Numbered from the stretch's first letter, positions 31,515 to 40,014 are shown. The stretch is 64,000 bases of DNA from Vibrio sp. NTOU-M3 (GCF_040869035.1 NZ_CP162101.1:248001-312000); one strand, 5' to 3'. A program made the numbers and translations. The notes: generated by a model from the letters alone, not told the origin.

Positions 31515-32417
31515 ATGAAAACCAACTATCAAGAACGCTTACTCCCCGTCATACGATACTTAGAGACACACTTTAACCAACCATTAAACCTTGAAAGCGT
31601 CGCTCAACTAGCTTGTTTATCCCCTTACCATTTTCATCGTATTTTTAAAGCCGTGATCGGAGAAACCCTAAACGATTATTTGAAGCGGCTGCGCTTAGAA
31701 AGTGCCGCTAACGATCTCTTCTACCATAAACCAGCGATACTAGATGTAGCTTTGGAGTATGGTTTCTCGAGCTCTCAGAGTTTTGCAAAAGCCTTCAAAC
31801 AACAATATGACCTAACTCCCTCTCAAGTGCGTGATTGCCAGCAAATTCAAGACTTTTCTGCACTATTGAAAAACAGCAAGATTGGACACACACTTCGCAA
31901 GAATGGAAACGCAGCAACCGTAAGTGATTTTTATACTAGCTCTAATATCAACCAATGGAGCGAACTTATGGACATCCAGCATTTTGAACCATCTACTTTG
32001 GCGTACGTGCGAGTAACAGGACCTTATGGCGAGAACTACGAGCCAGCCTCCAATAGGCTGTATTCATGGGCTGGCCCAAACGGATTAGCTAGCAATACCT
32101 GCATCTTTATCTACCACGACAATCCCGAGATCACGCCTGCAGACAAATGTCGTACCGATATCTGTTTGATGGTCGATAACAACGTACAAGTTATTAATGG
32201 CATCGAAAAGAAATCATTTCCTGGTGGAAAATATGGTGTGATCCGCAAAACAATTACAGACCATAGTCAGTATTCTATTGCTTGGGATGAGCTCATGGCT
32301 CAGGTTGTTGAGCAAGGGGTTGAAAGTGATGACCGCCCCTGTTTTGAGCTTTACCATAGTTATGACCTTGAAACAGGTCATGCAGACGTCAGCTTTTGCA
32401 CTGCCATAAAAGCCTAA
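31515..32417 (+). CDS. AraC-family regulator with GyrI-like ligand-binding domain
   Basis: A 300-residue protein with an N-terminal AraC DNA-binding domain (residues about 8-108; LESVAQLACLSPYHFHRIFKAVIGET is the first HTH, then DVALEYGFSSSQSFAKAFKQQYD) and a C-terminal GyrI-like domain (about 150-298; STLAYVRVTGPYGENYEPA). This Rob/SoxS-like order (HTH first) is common in small-molecule sensors. The start ATG follows AGGGATTAACC. It is the only protein gene between qrr and the CsrB-type RNA, and its stop is 9 bases from the latter's terminator. Confidence 0.9.
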   Translation: MKTNYQERLLPVIRYLETHFNQPLNLESVAQLACLSPYHFHRIFKAVIGETLNDYLKRLRLESAANDLFYHKPAILDVALEYGFSSSQSFAKAFKQQYDLTPSQVRDCQQIQDFSALLKNSKIGHTLRKNGNAATVSDFYTSSNINQWSELMDIQHFEPSTLAYVRVTGPYGENYEPASNRLYSWAGPNGLASNTCIFIYHDNPEITPADKCRTDICLMVDNNVQVINGIEKKSFPGGKYGVIRKTITDHSQYSIAWDELMAQVVEQGVESDDRPCFELYHSYDLETGHADVSFCTAIKA

Positions 32418-32424
32418 AAAAGGA

Positions 32425-32860
32425 AAACCCCACCAAGCTCTCGCTTGATGGGGTTAGTTCTTACTCGCAGCAATCCGGCTACAAATAGGTGCTCCATGCA
32501 TCTATTCCTTGATAGTACGCTGATCCGTTCAGCACTTTCCTTATCATCGCCTTCCTAGCGGTGTCCCTAGCAATCCTGCCCGTTAGTCTATCCCAACTAA
32601 CTCACATTACTTATCCTTAAGCGGTGTCCTACTCTGTCATCCTGACAGAAATAACCTTAGTCCTTTAAGCGTCCATTAACCTTCCATGAGTAACCATCCT
32701 AGCTACAAGCGTCCAGCTAATGTCCTTCGCTATCCTTGCCAATCGCTCTTCATGAACGATCGAATCTTCTTCCTGAAGATGACCTATCCTTGGGTCTTTC
32801 CTGTTCCGTGTCTGCGTCCTGCTGACACCATTAAGATTACTCAAAGCACTCAAAGTCACA
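32425..32860 (-). ncRNA. csrB: CsrB/CsrC-family sRNA that sequesters CsrA
   Basis: On the minus strand the region has 15 AGGA motifs and at least eight further GGA motifs, many in loops of short stems (for example CTGTCAGGATGACAG and CTTCAGGAAGAAG). This density is the hallmark of RNAs that titrate the translational regulator CsrA/RsmA. The RNA ends in a perfect-length terminator: stem AACCCCATCAAGC/GCTTGGTGGGGTT followed by TTCCTTTTTT. The 5' end is approximate (32855-32885). A possible promoter is TTAACA-N18-TATTTG at 32889-32918. No protein-coding frame here is convincing. Upstream sites for VarA/GacA-type regulators and CRP agree with the assignment. Confidence 0.93.
32426..32455 (-). terminator. 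Terminator of the CsrB-type RNA
   Basis: Thirteen-base stem with one A-C mismatch and a 4-base loop. The T-rich tail (TTTTCCTTTTTT) is on the minus strand, showing that it belongs to the RNA gene and not mainly to the AraC gene. Confidence 0.88.
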
Positions 32861-32983
32861 ATAGAAAATATCAAAAAAACGCTTAGAACAAATATTGCAC
32901 AGATAATTTAGTTGTTAAATATCAGCAACTTAAAAAGCTTCCGCTATATATCCTATCGTTTTTATCCCTTATCACTCACGCGC

Positions 32984-33003
32984 TTGTGAGAGATCTCGCA
33001 CAA
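32984..33003. promoter_or_regulatory. GacA/UvrY/VarA-type inverted repeat upstream of csrB
   Basis: TGTGAG-AGATCT-CGCACA flanked by T and A: a 20-base near-perfect palindrome with one mismatched pair. It resembles the 18-base UvrY/SirA/GacA motif TGTAAG-N6-CTTACA. It is about 100-120 bases upstream of the csrB start, a usual distance for this activator. Confidence 0.82.
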
Positions 33004-33052
33004 AGCCATGAGCAAATGGCCGCTTTTGTTATTGACAGATACGCCTCTATAT

Positions 33053-33068
33053 TGTGAACTTAATCACA
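33053..33068. promoter_or_regulatory. CRP binding site, perfect core
   Basis: TGTGA-ACTTAA-TCACA matches TGTGA-N6-TCACA at all ten bases. It lies between the csrB upstream repeat and the dCMP-deaminase-like gene, and could act on either. Confidence 0.85.
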
Positions 33069-33147
33069 CTAAATCCGAGAGCAGTTTTCAGTTAACCATT
33101 TCTATTCGTATTTCACTGGACTAAGACAGTAGAAACTAGGATATTAT

Positions 33148-33165
33148 TGTCAGATCTCTCTCACA
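33148..33165. promoter_or_regulatory. Second GacA/UvrY/VarA-like inverted repeat
   Basis: TGTCAG-ATCTCT-CTCACA matches TGTAAG-N6-CTTACA at 10 of 12 bases. It is 31 bases before the deaminase-like ATG and about 290 bases from the csrB start. Confidence 0.55.
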
Positions 33166-33195
33166 TAATTCAGATAGTTGTTCGAGGAACCGTCG

Positions 33196-33648
33196 ATGAT
33201 TTCAAAGTGGGCACAACGCTTTTACCAAATGGCAGAACTAGTTGGCTCTTGGAGTAAAGACCCATCAACTCAAGTTGGGGCTGTCATTACTAAACAAAAC
33301 CGAATTGTTTCTGTGGGTTTTAATGGTTATCCACACGGTATTTCTGATAGTGCAAATACTGATAACAGAGAAATGAAATACTTAAAAACGCTGCACGCTG
33401 AAGAAAATGCCATTTTGTTTGCTAAGCGAGATCTAGACGGATGTGAAATTTGGGTAACACATTTTCCTTGTCCCAACTGTGCAGCGAAGATCATCCAGAC
33501 TGGTATTTCTGCCGTACATTGCCCAGAGCAGACACCTGATTTTCTCTCTCGTTGGGGAGAGAAAATCAAAGTAAGTCAGGACATGTTCTTGCAAGCGGGG
33601 GTTAAAGTGAATTGGCTACCGCTAGAAGATTTAAACAGCGACGTTTAG
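33196..33648 (+). CDS. Deoxycytidylate deaminase-like zinc enzyme (ComEB/dCMP deaminase family)
   Basis: A 150-residue cytidine/deoxycytidylate deaminase-fold protein. Zinc ligands and the catalytic glutamate are complete: His67-Ala-Glu69 in LHAEENAI, and Cys92/Cys95 in FPCPNC. It would deaminate dCMP (or a related nucleotide) to dUMP for thymidylate synthesis. ATG 33196 lies 9 bases from GAGGA; a TTG 18 bases earlier is less likely. The last 18 bases overlap the 3' end of the sensor kinase gene on the other strand. Confidence 0.88.
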   Translation: MISKWAQRFYQMAELVGSWSKDPSTQVGAVITKQNRIVSVGFNGYPHGISDSANTDNREMKYLKTLHAEENAILFAKRDLDGCEIWVTHFPCPNCAAKIIQTGISAVHCPEQTPDFLSRWGEKIKVSQDMFLQAGVKVNWLPLEDLNSDV

Positions 33649-36285
33649 TCTTTCAAAAGTATCAAAGAGCTGCTGAGATTTATAAGGCTTAGGCAGGTAA
33701 GCATCCATACCTGCCTCAAAGCAGCTGTCTATCTCTTCTTGCAGGACACTCGCTGTAAGCGCAATAATCGGCATGCGCCCCTTTTGATTGTTTTCTTCCC
33801 ACTCACGTATTTTTCTAGTCGCTGTTAAACCATCCATAATTGGCATCATGCAATCCATAAGAATGGCGCTAAACTCTTTACCGGTTTCGATAATATTGAT
33901 CGCTTCTTGCCCGTTGCTAGCAATCTGATAATCAATACCGGCTTTACTTAAGAAGAAACTAGCAATTTTCTGGTTCATTAAATTGTCTTCGACGATAAGA
34001 ACGCGGCGATGATTGAGGGATTCTGAAGAAAAGTCTTCCAACGTTTCGTATGGTTTGTGGCTCATTTCTCCTGAAATCGAAATCTTTCTGAGTAACGCCC
34101 CTAATTTCTTACCCAATATCGGTAAAGTCATTGTGGCTGAAACAAGCGATTCAATATCAGACGAAAGATATAAATGATGCTGCAGTGCGATGAGTTCTGC
34201 TTCTGAGTGGCGTTGAGACAGTTGCGACAGATCATTTCGGCTACCCGATTGTCCTGAATAACAATACATTACTATTTGGTAGTTGTTTTCTTTCTCCAAA
34301 GCTTGGGCGATATTCAAACAAACCGTAACTTCTAAGCCATAGCGCTCACATTCGGAGGTAATTAAGTCGGTATATTTTGATTTGTTTGAAACCAATAGTG
34401 CTTTGTATGAGTATGTCGGCCGCTCACATATCTGTTTGAATGTTTCTAATGGTACAGTGAACTCAAAACAACTCCCCATTCCTTTCGTTGAATCAACACT
34501 AATGGTTCCACCCATCAACCCAACAATCTGGCGACAGATCGTCAGCCCAAGTCCAGTGCCGCCAAACTGACGAGTGATACTGCCATCTTCTTGAGTAAAA
34601 GGTTTGAAGATGTCTTCTTGCTTGTCCTTTTCAATACCCACTCCAGAGTCAATAACACTGCAAGTCAACCAAGACTGTTCATCTTCTTGGTGGTATCGCA
34701 GCTCAATAGACACAAAGCCATCATTGGTAAATTTCACTGCATTACTTAGCAGATTCATCAACACTTGCTTAAAACGAAACTCATCGATATTAACCAGATC
34801 TGGCAACGTGGGATCCAAATCAATAAGCAGCTCAACATGTTGTTTAAGGGCCTTCGAGCTAATCATATTGACGGTATCAAACACTGCATCACGAATATCG
34901 GCCTCGTGCATCGACAGCGTTAAATTACCCGATTCAATTTTAGATAGATCCAGAATATCGTTGATCAATACCAATAACGCGTGAGACGAGGCATCAATGT
35001 CTGACAGAATCTCTTTTTGGCTGTTGTTTAGATGGCTATCAGACAATATTTCTGCCATACCTATGATGCCATTGAGAGGCGTTCGGATCTCGTGGGACAT
35101 GTTTGCTAGGAAAATACTTTTCGCCTTGTTTGCTGCTTCAGCATGTTCCTTCGCTTTCACCAATTGCTTTTCATGATTCATTTGATCTTTGATGATTGAA
35201 TTAAGACTCTTAGCAAACTTAGTAAACTCGTCCTTTCCATCGACTGGAATTTGCTCAACACCATTTTTGCTTCTTAAACTGCTCATCGTATTTAAGATAC
35301 GCCTTAACTTGGAGTTAATCCGATAGAGAGTGCTACTCCCCCAAACAAACATTGCTCCTAATACCGCACACATCGCTAGTGCAAGCAATAACATTGAACG
35401 CTGATTCTTTGTAATGCTGATTTCTAGTTCAGAACGAAGGTTTTCAGCAAACAAGCTCAACTGTCTATCAACAAGTAAATTTCGTTTTTCAATAATATGA
35501 ATGAGATTTGATAAATCTGCGTCTCCTTGACGATTATTCAGTACTTGTTCACGTAAATACGTACTCTGGCTAAAATCTCTACTAGAAAATAGCCCAAGTA
35601 GCAATTCAATCTGCTTAGAATTAGCACCAGCTGTAATATATTTATCTAAATAGAACTGCTGCCTTTCGCTAATTTGAAAATAGTCAGAAGAATACTCAGA
35701 ATAAGTCCAATCAAGTCGAACAATTTCTTGAGCTAGCCACGCTTCACGCTCCATCCAATAATGCAGCCAACTTAAATCACTCAAAACAAGGTCAAGTTTG
35801 TGAATATCCACATCAGCATTATGGCTATCAACACGTTGTATATCGGAATATATATCTTGTAAAACTTCGTAAAGAACTCGGCCTAATTCAATACTGCCTT
35901 CAGGTGTCACTTCTGATAACTCAGAAATAATGTCACCCAATTCTTCTAGACCAGACGTAATGTCCGATTCCAGTTCAACAACACCATAGTGTTTATGTGC
36001 GACAGAATGCGCCGTTTGTTTTAACTCACTAATAACACGCTTGCTTCTTTCTAATGAAGAAGAAGCATCCTCACCACTCAAACGTTTATTTAAACCGTCA
36101 TAGATATGCTTAGATAATTCTGAAAGCATATAGAGTGATTGGGCTTTTTCATCAATTACAGTATAACTGTGAAGTTTGTTCTGGATATGGATAACGCTGT
36201 TTGCACTAAAACCAACAATCACCAATGCTGGCAGTAAGCAGAGTATTAACAGCCTTGTCTTAATAGATATTTTTGTTATTAACAT
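33631..36285 (-). CDS. Hybrid sensor histidine kinase
   Basis: An 884-residue membrane kinase. TM1 (about 11-31) and TM2 (about 298-321) enclose a helical periplasmic sensor of about 265 residues (NIT/TorS-like in character), followed by HAMP (about 320-370). HisKA carries His398 in ANMSHEIRTPLNG. The HATPase has the N box (Asn515), DSGVG and GGTGLGL. A degenerate receiver-like stretch (about 625-735) precedes an intact receiver (about 761-880, Asp811 in MDCMMPIMDG). No Hpt domain is present, so phosphate must go to a separate Hpt protein. It is divergent from a PstS-like protein and a porin, which may supply its signal. Confidence 0.92.
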   Translation of the reverse strand: MLITKISIKTRLLILCLLPALVIVGFSANSVIHIQNKLHSYTVIDEKAQSLYMLSELSKHIYDGLNKRLSGEDASSSLERSKRVISELKQTAHSVAHKHYGVVELESDITSGLEELGDIISELSEVTPEGSIELGRVLYEVLQDIYSDIQRVDSHNADVDIHKLDLVLSDLSWLHYWMEREAWLAQEIVRLDWTYSEYSSDYFQISERQQFYLDKYITAGANSKQIELLLGLFSSRDFSQSTYLREQVLNNRQGDADLSNLIHIIEKRNLLVDRQLSLFAENLRSELEISITKNQRSMLLLALAMCAVLGAMFVWGSSTLYRINSKLRRILNTMSSLRSKNGVEQIPVDGKDEFTKFAKSLNSIIKDQMNHEKQLVKAKEHAEAANKAKSIFLANMSHEIRTPLNGIIGMAEILSDSHLNNSQKEILSDIDASSHALLVLINDILDLSKIESGNLTLSMHEADIRDAVFDTVNMISSKALKQHVELLIDLDPTLPDLVNIDEFRFKQVLMNLLSNAVKFTNDGFVSIELRYHQEDEQSWLTCSVIDSGVGIEKDKQEDIFKPFTQEDGSITRQFGGTGLGLTICRQIVGLMGGTISVDSTKGMGSCFEFTVPLETFKQICERPTYSYKALLVSNKSKYTDLITSECERYGLEVTVCLNIAQALEKENNYQIVMYCYSGQSGSRNDLSQLSQRHSEAELIALQHHLYLSSDIESLVSATMTLPILGKKLGALLRKISISGEMSHKPYETLEDFSSESLNHRRVLIVEDNLMNQKIASFFLSKAGIDYQIASNGQEAINIIETGKEFSAILMDCMMPIMDGLTATRKIREWEENNQKGRMPIIALTASVLQEEIDSCFEAGMDAYLPKPYKSQQLFDTFERLNVAV

Positions 36286-36406
36286 TTGAATTCATCCTTG
36301 AATCAAAAGTTTCCTAGCCTATCTTTAATAGTAGCTAATAAAAACTTGTATCTTAGATAAAAAATAATACTTTGTGGATGCAGTCCGGTAAAAATAAGGA
36401 ATATCT

Positions 36407-36835
36407 TTGAAAAACCTTTTGATTTTTGTACTTCTGCAGTTGGCTAGCTGTAGTATTTTGGCACGAGATTTCGTCATTATAACTCTTAATGATGAAATTA
36501 AGCCATTGCGTACTAATCAAGTAAAGATGCTTTATCGGGGCAGGGTCACACATTTAGATGGTATTCCAGCCAGACTAATGGACCTGCCGAACCATTCAGA
36601 AAATCGTCAGTTGTTTTATAAAACCCTTTTAAATAAATCACCCACTCAAATGAACGCTATCTGGGCTCGACAGAGTTTTTCAGGTAAAGCACTCGCTCCT
36701 TTCGAAATTCCACAAGAGAATTTGGAGCTTATAGTCACTTGGCTTAAAGACAATCCAAATGGCATTGCATACGTTCCAGAAGAGCAAGTGCCGGAAGATG
36801 TACGGGTTATTTATTATTTGAAAAGCAAAGGCTAG
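36407..36835 (+). CDS. Short PstS-like periplasmic protein
   Basis: A 142-residue exported protein; the signal peptide ends near residue 19 (SILA). The mature part resembles one lobe of phosphate/tungstate-binding proteins (VKMLYRGRV, MNAIWARQSFSG, LIVTWLKDNPNGIAYVPEEQ). It is about half the size of a real PstS, so it may not bind phosphate. Translation starts at TTG with AAGGAA 6 bases upstream. The porin gene starts 3 bases after its stop, and the sensor kinase gene is divergent 121 bases away. The three may form one sensing unit. Confidence 0.8.
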   Translation: MKNLLIFVLLQLASCSILARDFVIITLNDEIKPLRTNQVKMLYRGRVTHLDGIPARLMDLPNHSENRQLFYKTLLNKSPTQMNAIWARQSFSGKALAPFEIPQENLELIVTWLKDNPNGIAYVPEEQVPEDVRVIYYLKSKG

Positions 36836-36838
36836 GCT

Positions 36839-37885
36839 ATGAAGAACAAGTATTTACTTTCCATATTAATTGCACTCCCCTCAAGTGCCTTTGCCCAACT
36901 CCAACTTACGGAATCCCTCTATTTGGATGGGTTTGGTACTTTCGCAGCAGCAAAAAGTGATAACAATACCCCAGTTTTATTTAATCGTGATATTACCGAT
37001 GAATGGTGCTTCGACTGCGATACAACAATGGGACTGCAACTCAACTGGGCAATCACACCAAAGCTAAGAAGTGCTATACAAGTTGTTAAACGACCGCAGG
37101 ACACTTTTTCTGAGCCTGAAATAGAACGCGCTTTCGTTGAATACTCATTAAATGAAACCAAAATTAAAGCAGGCCGTTTGCGGGTTCCTATCTTCATCAT
37201 GTCTGAATACTACTTTGTTTCCAGTGCCTACCCTTGGTTAAGACTTCCCTCTGAGGTTTATAACAATACCCTTGGTATTACACACTATGAAGGTATTGCG
37301 GTTGATTGGAGCCATACCTTTGAGGATGACTTTCAGCTCAATCTCACCCCATTCTACTCACGAAAAAGTAACGACCGACGCAGTTTGTATGGCGAGTGGT
37401 TTAATTTGGAAATAAAGCAAAGTTACGGTTTTTCCGCTGATCTGTTTTTTGGTGACAATACGATTCACGCATCGGTCATCAATGCCAGCGTTGTTCAGGA
37501 GTACCTAAACCAACTTCCTATCGAGTTCGATCTTCAGCTCTACTCTGCTGGCTTTAGTTATTACATTGATAAGCTTCATCTACAATCTGAACTTCTTGTA
37601 TCACGAGAGTTTCACGTCAATTGGTATGCTAGTGTCGACTACAACATCAAAAACTGGACACCATACTTCCAATATGGTCAAGCAAGGCGAGCTTTCCACA
37701 GCAACACCTATCTCACAGGGGTAAGGTATGACATCACCCCAAGTATCAACTTGAAAATGGAGTGGCAACGCATCTACGGCCAAAAAGCAATTATCAGTGG
37801 GCAGTTCACCATGCCACAAAACCCACTTGAACCGTTGGCAGATAAAGTCGATATTTTCTCGGCGGGTATTTCGTTCACTTTTTAA
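36839..37885 (+). CDS. Porin-like outer-membrane beta-barrel protein
   Basis: A 348-residue protein with a signal peptide of about 19 residues (SSAFA). The mature chain alternates polar and hydrophobic residues throughout and ends in phenylalanine (AGISFTF), as needed for BamA recognition. The GRLRVPIFIMSEYYF segment is reminiscent of loop-3 regions in porins. No specific substrate can be assigned. It is co-transcribed with the PstS-like gene (3-base gap). The 328 bases downstream contain no gene. Confidence 0.82.
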   Translation: MKNKYLLSILIALPSSAFAQLQLTESLYLDGFGTFAAAKSDNNTPVLFNRDITDEWCFDCDTTMGLQLNWAITPKLRSAIQVVKRPQDTFSEPEIERAFVEYSLNETKIKAGRLRVPIFIMSEYYFVSSAYPWLRLPSEVYNNTLGITHYEGIAVDWSHTFEDDFQLNLTPFYSRKSNDRRSLYGEWFNLEIKQSYGFSADLFFGDNTIHASVINASVVQEYLNQLPIEFDLQLYSAGFSYYIDKLHLQSELLVSREFHVNWYASVDYNIKNWTPYFQYGQARRAFHSNTYLTGVRYDITPSINLKMEWQRIYGQKAIISGQFTMPQNPLEPLADKVDIFSAGISFTF

Positions 37886-38214
37886 GTTGGTAATAAGCAA
37901 CTCATCACAGCTTTATTTATGCTTGTTAGCTGTATTACATAAGAATATGGCTAATGAGTATTTTTTAATCCAAAAAAAGTCCCTTCAAATTCAATTGTCA
38001 ATAGGCGATTAATACAACATTTTTCCTTATAACACCTCACAATCACCTTGAATTTAAGCATTAATCTCTGGTTTTATTTTTCCTAGCAGAATAAGACATC
38101 AGGCATTACAATCCCGACACATAAAAATTACAACAATATTACAGCACCCTATACCTCTATTGTTTTAACCAACTTTAGAGTTCCCCCTAAAACGTGAAAG
38201 GTAATTAAGTAAAA
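37886..38214. other. AT-rich intergenic gap between the porin and GAPDH genes
   Basis: No open reading frame worth calling, no strong terminator and no known RNA motif is visible. The promoter of the GAPDH gene should lie here. Confidence 0.5.
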
Positions 38215-39651
38215 ATGAGTCCAGAAAAACATCTTCTAGACTGGCAAACCAGCCAAACGATTGCGGAAACCATCTCCCCCTTACTCGGTCAGCTCTATCG
38301 CCAAAAAGGTGTTGAAGTACTACTCTTTGGTAAAACGCTTGTAAACGCAGCAACCATCGACATCATCAAGGCCCACCGCTTAGCCCGCCATTACACTGGC
38401 ACTCCCCTCTCCGCTCAACAAACTTTTCCTATCATCAAAGCACTTTCAGAAATGGAGCTTTCTCCATGCCGTATTGATGTAGGGCAGCTCGCTTATCAGT
38501 TTTGGCAAAATAGAGATGACGAACATGGTGTCAAAGACTTCTTGCACACGTCCTTGATGGGGGCAATGAATGGTGAAACTGTTTCAGAGCCGAAAGATGT
38601 CGTGTTATATGGATTTGGTCGCATCGGCCGCCTACTGACTCGATTACTGGTTGAAAAAAGCGGTCCGGGTTATCCATTGCGACTTCGCGCAGTGGTTGTG
38701 CGAGGAGGTAAAAAGGGTGACTTGGAGAAGCGTGCAAGCTTGCTTCGAAGAGACTCTGTTCATGGACAATTTAACGGCAGTATCGCTGTCGACGAGGAGC
38801 GTAAAGCCATCATTGCAAATGGAAACTACATTCAGTTTATCTACGCCAATAAGCCTGAAGAAGTCGATTACACCACATTTGGTATTAACAATGCTCTCGT
38901 CGTCGACAATACTGGCGTCTGGCGTGATGCCGAAGGACTAGGCCAACATGCACAATGTCATGGGGCCGATAAAGTGTTATTAACCGCACCGGGTAAAGGT
39001 GATATTAAAAACGTGGTCTTTGGCGTCAATGAAGGTGTGATCACATCTGAAGATACAATTATTTCAGCGGCGAGTTGTACAACCAACGCCATCACTCCTG
39101 TTTTAAAAGCGATCAATGATAAATATGGCATCACTTCCGGCCATATTGAAACCGTCCACTCTTTTACGAACGATCAAAACTTGATTGATAATTTCCATTC
39201 AGGTGAGCGTCGTGGCCGTAGTGCATCGCTCAATATGGTTTTGACTTCGACAGGCGCGGCCAAAGCCGTATCAAAAGCACTGCCCGAGCTTGCAGGAAAA
39301 CTAACAGGCAACGCTATTCGTGTTCCAACTCCGAATGTTTCGATGGCTGTCGCTAACCTAAATTTAAAGAAAAACACTGACCGAGAAAGCTTAAATGCCT
39401 ATTTAAGAGACATGGCTTTGAACTCACCTCTTTCAGGCCAAATTGATTACACCGACTCCACGGAAGTCGTGTCTAGCGATCTTGTCGGCTCACGCTATGC
39501 TGGTGTGGTGGATGGCGCTGCCACCATTGCTCAGGACAATCGATGCGTGTTGTACATATGGTATGACAATGAATTTGGCTATAGTTGCCAAGTTGTCCAC
39601 TGTATGGAACAGATGATGGGCGTGCGCTACAAAACGTACCCTGCCGTGTAA
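38215..39651 (+). CDS. Long-form glyceraldehyde-3-phosphate dehydrogenase
   Basis: A 478-residue GAPDH, about 140 residues longer than the standard enzyme. The catalytic core starts near residue 128 with the NAD-binding YGFGRIGR (132-139). The catalytic Cys288 is in SAASCTTNAITP, and the downstream His is expected in GHIETVHSFTND. The N-terminal 125 residues (DWQTSQTIAETISPLLGQLY and others) are helical and unlike normal GAPDH; long forms of this kind occur in several gamma-proteobacteria beside the glycolytic gene. It may work in gluconeogenesis or with a different cofactor. A strong terminator follows. Confidence 0.88.
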   Translation: MSPEKHLLDWQTSQTIAETISPLLGQLYRQKGVEVLLFGKTLVNAATIDIIKAHRLARHYTGTPLSAQQTFPIIKALSEMELSPCRIDVGQLAYQFWQNRDDEHGVKDFLHTSLMGAMNGETVSEPKDVVLYGFGRIGRLLTRLLVEKSGPGYPLRLRAVVVRGGKKGDLEKRASLLRRDSVHGQFNGSIAVDEERKAIIANGNYIQFIYANKPEEVDYTTFGINNALVVDNTGVWRDAEGLGQHAQCHGADKVLLTAPGKGDIKNVVFGVNEGVITSEDTIISAASCTTNAITPVLKAINDKYGITSGHIETVHSFTNDQNLIDNFHSGERRGRSASLNMVLTSTGAAKAVSKALPELAGKLTGNAIRVPTPNVSMAVANLNLKKNTDRESLNAYLRDMALNSPLSGQIDYTDSTEVVSSDLVGSRYAGVVDGAATIAQDNRCVLYIWYDNEFGYSCQVVHCMEQMMGVRYKTYPAV

Positions 39652-39696
39652 TTAACTCGACTCCACAACGAATAAGAATAACAATCTCTAATTATT

Positions 39697-39728
39697 GCCG
39701 CTCAAATCATTCTTGAGCGGCTTTTTTG
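39697..39728 (+). terminator. Rho-independent terminator of the GAPDH gene
   Basis: Stem GCCGCTCAA/TTGAGCGGC with a 7-base loop and six T. Confidence 0.92.
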
Positions 39729-39805
39729 TACCTGAATGCTCTTGTTCATTCTTCGTTCATCTTCACCCTGCTAAGTTTAAGACTAACTAATAAGAGGTGG
39801 AACAT

Positions 39806-40006
39806 ATGAACAGATTTATTATGACAACATTCGCGCTGGTCACTGGCTTCTTCGCTCTTATTGCCAGCTTGATTCTCGCTATCCCATTGGCTATCGCCGC
39901 ACTTATTACTGGCAAAAAAATAGAGAAGCAGCTAAAAGCCTCTGCTCATCACCATGGTCACAGAACGACGATAGAAGGTGAGTTTGAAGAAGTCACCAAG
40001 CCCTGA
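39806..40006 (+). CDS. Small single-pass membrane protein of unknown function
   Basis: A 66-residue protein: one long hydrophobic segment (about 4-36, LVTGFFALIASLILAIPLAIAALITG) followed by a hydrophilic tail with histidines (KASAHHHGH) and acidic end. The ATG at 39806 follows AAGAGG; an in-frame GTG three codons earlier is an alternative. The family is not recognised. It is bounded by terminators on both sides, so it is its own transcription unit. Confidence 0.7.
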   Translation: MNRFIMTTFALVTGFFALIASLILAIPLAIAALITGKKIEKQLKASAHHHGHRTTIEGEFEEVTKP

Positions 40007-40014
40007 TTCAATAT

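Noticed and set aside
32665..32886. Two short open frames, one per strand
   Set aside because: They lie inside the CsrB-type RNA and have no ribosome-binding sites; the AGGA pattern explains the sequence better.
36407..36835. Calling the gene pstS
   Set aside because: The protein is half the length of PstS, and no pstCAB genes are nearby.
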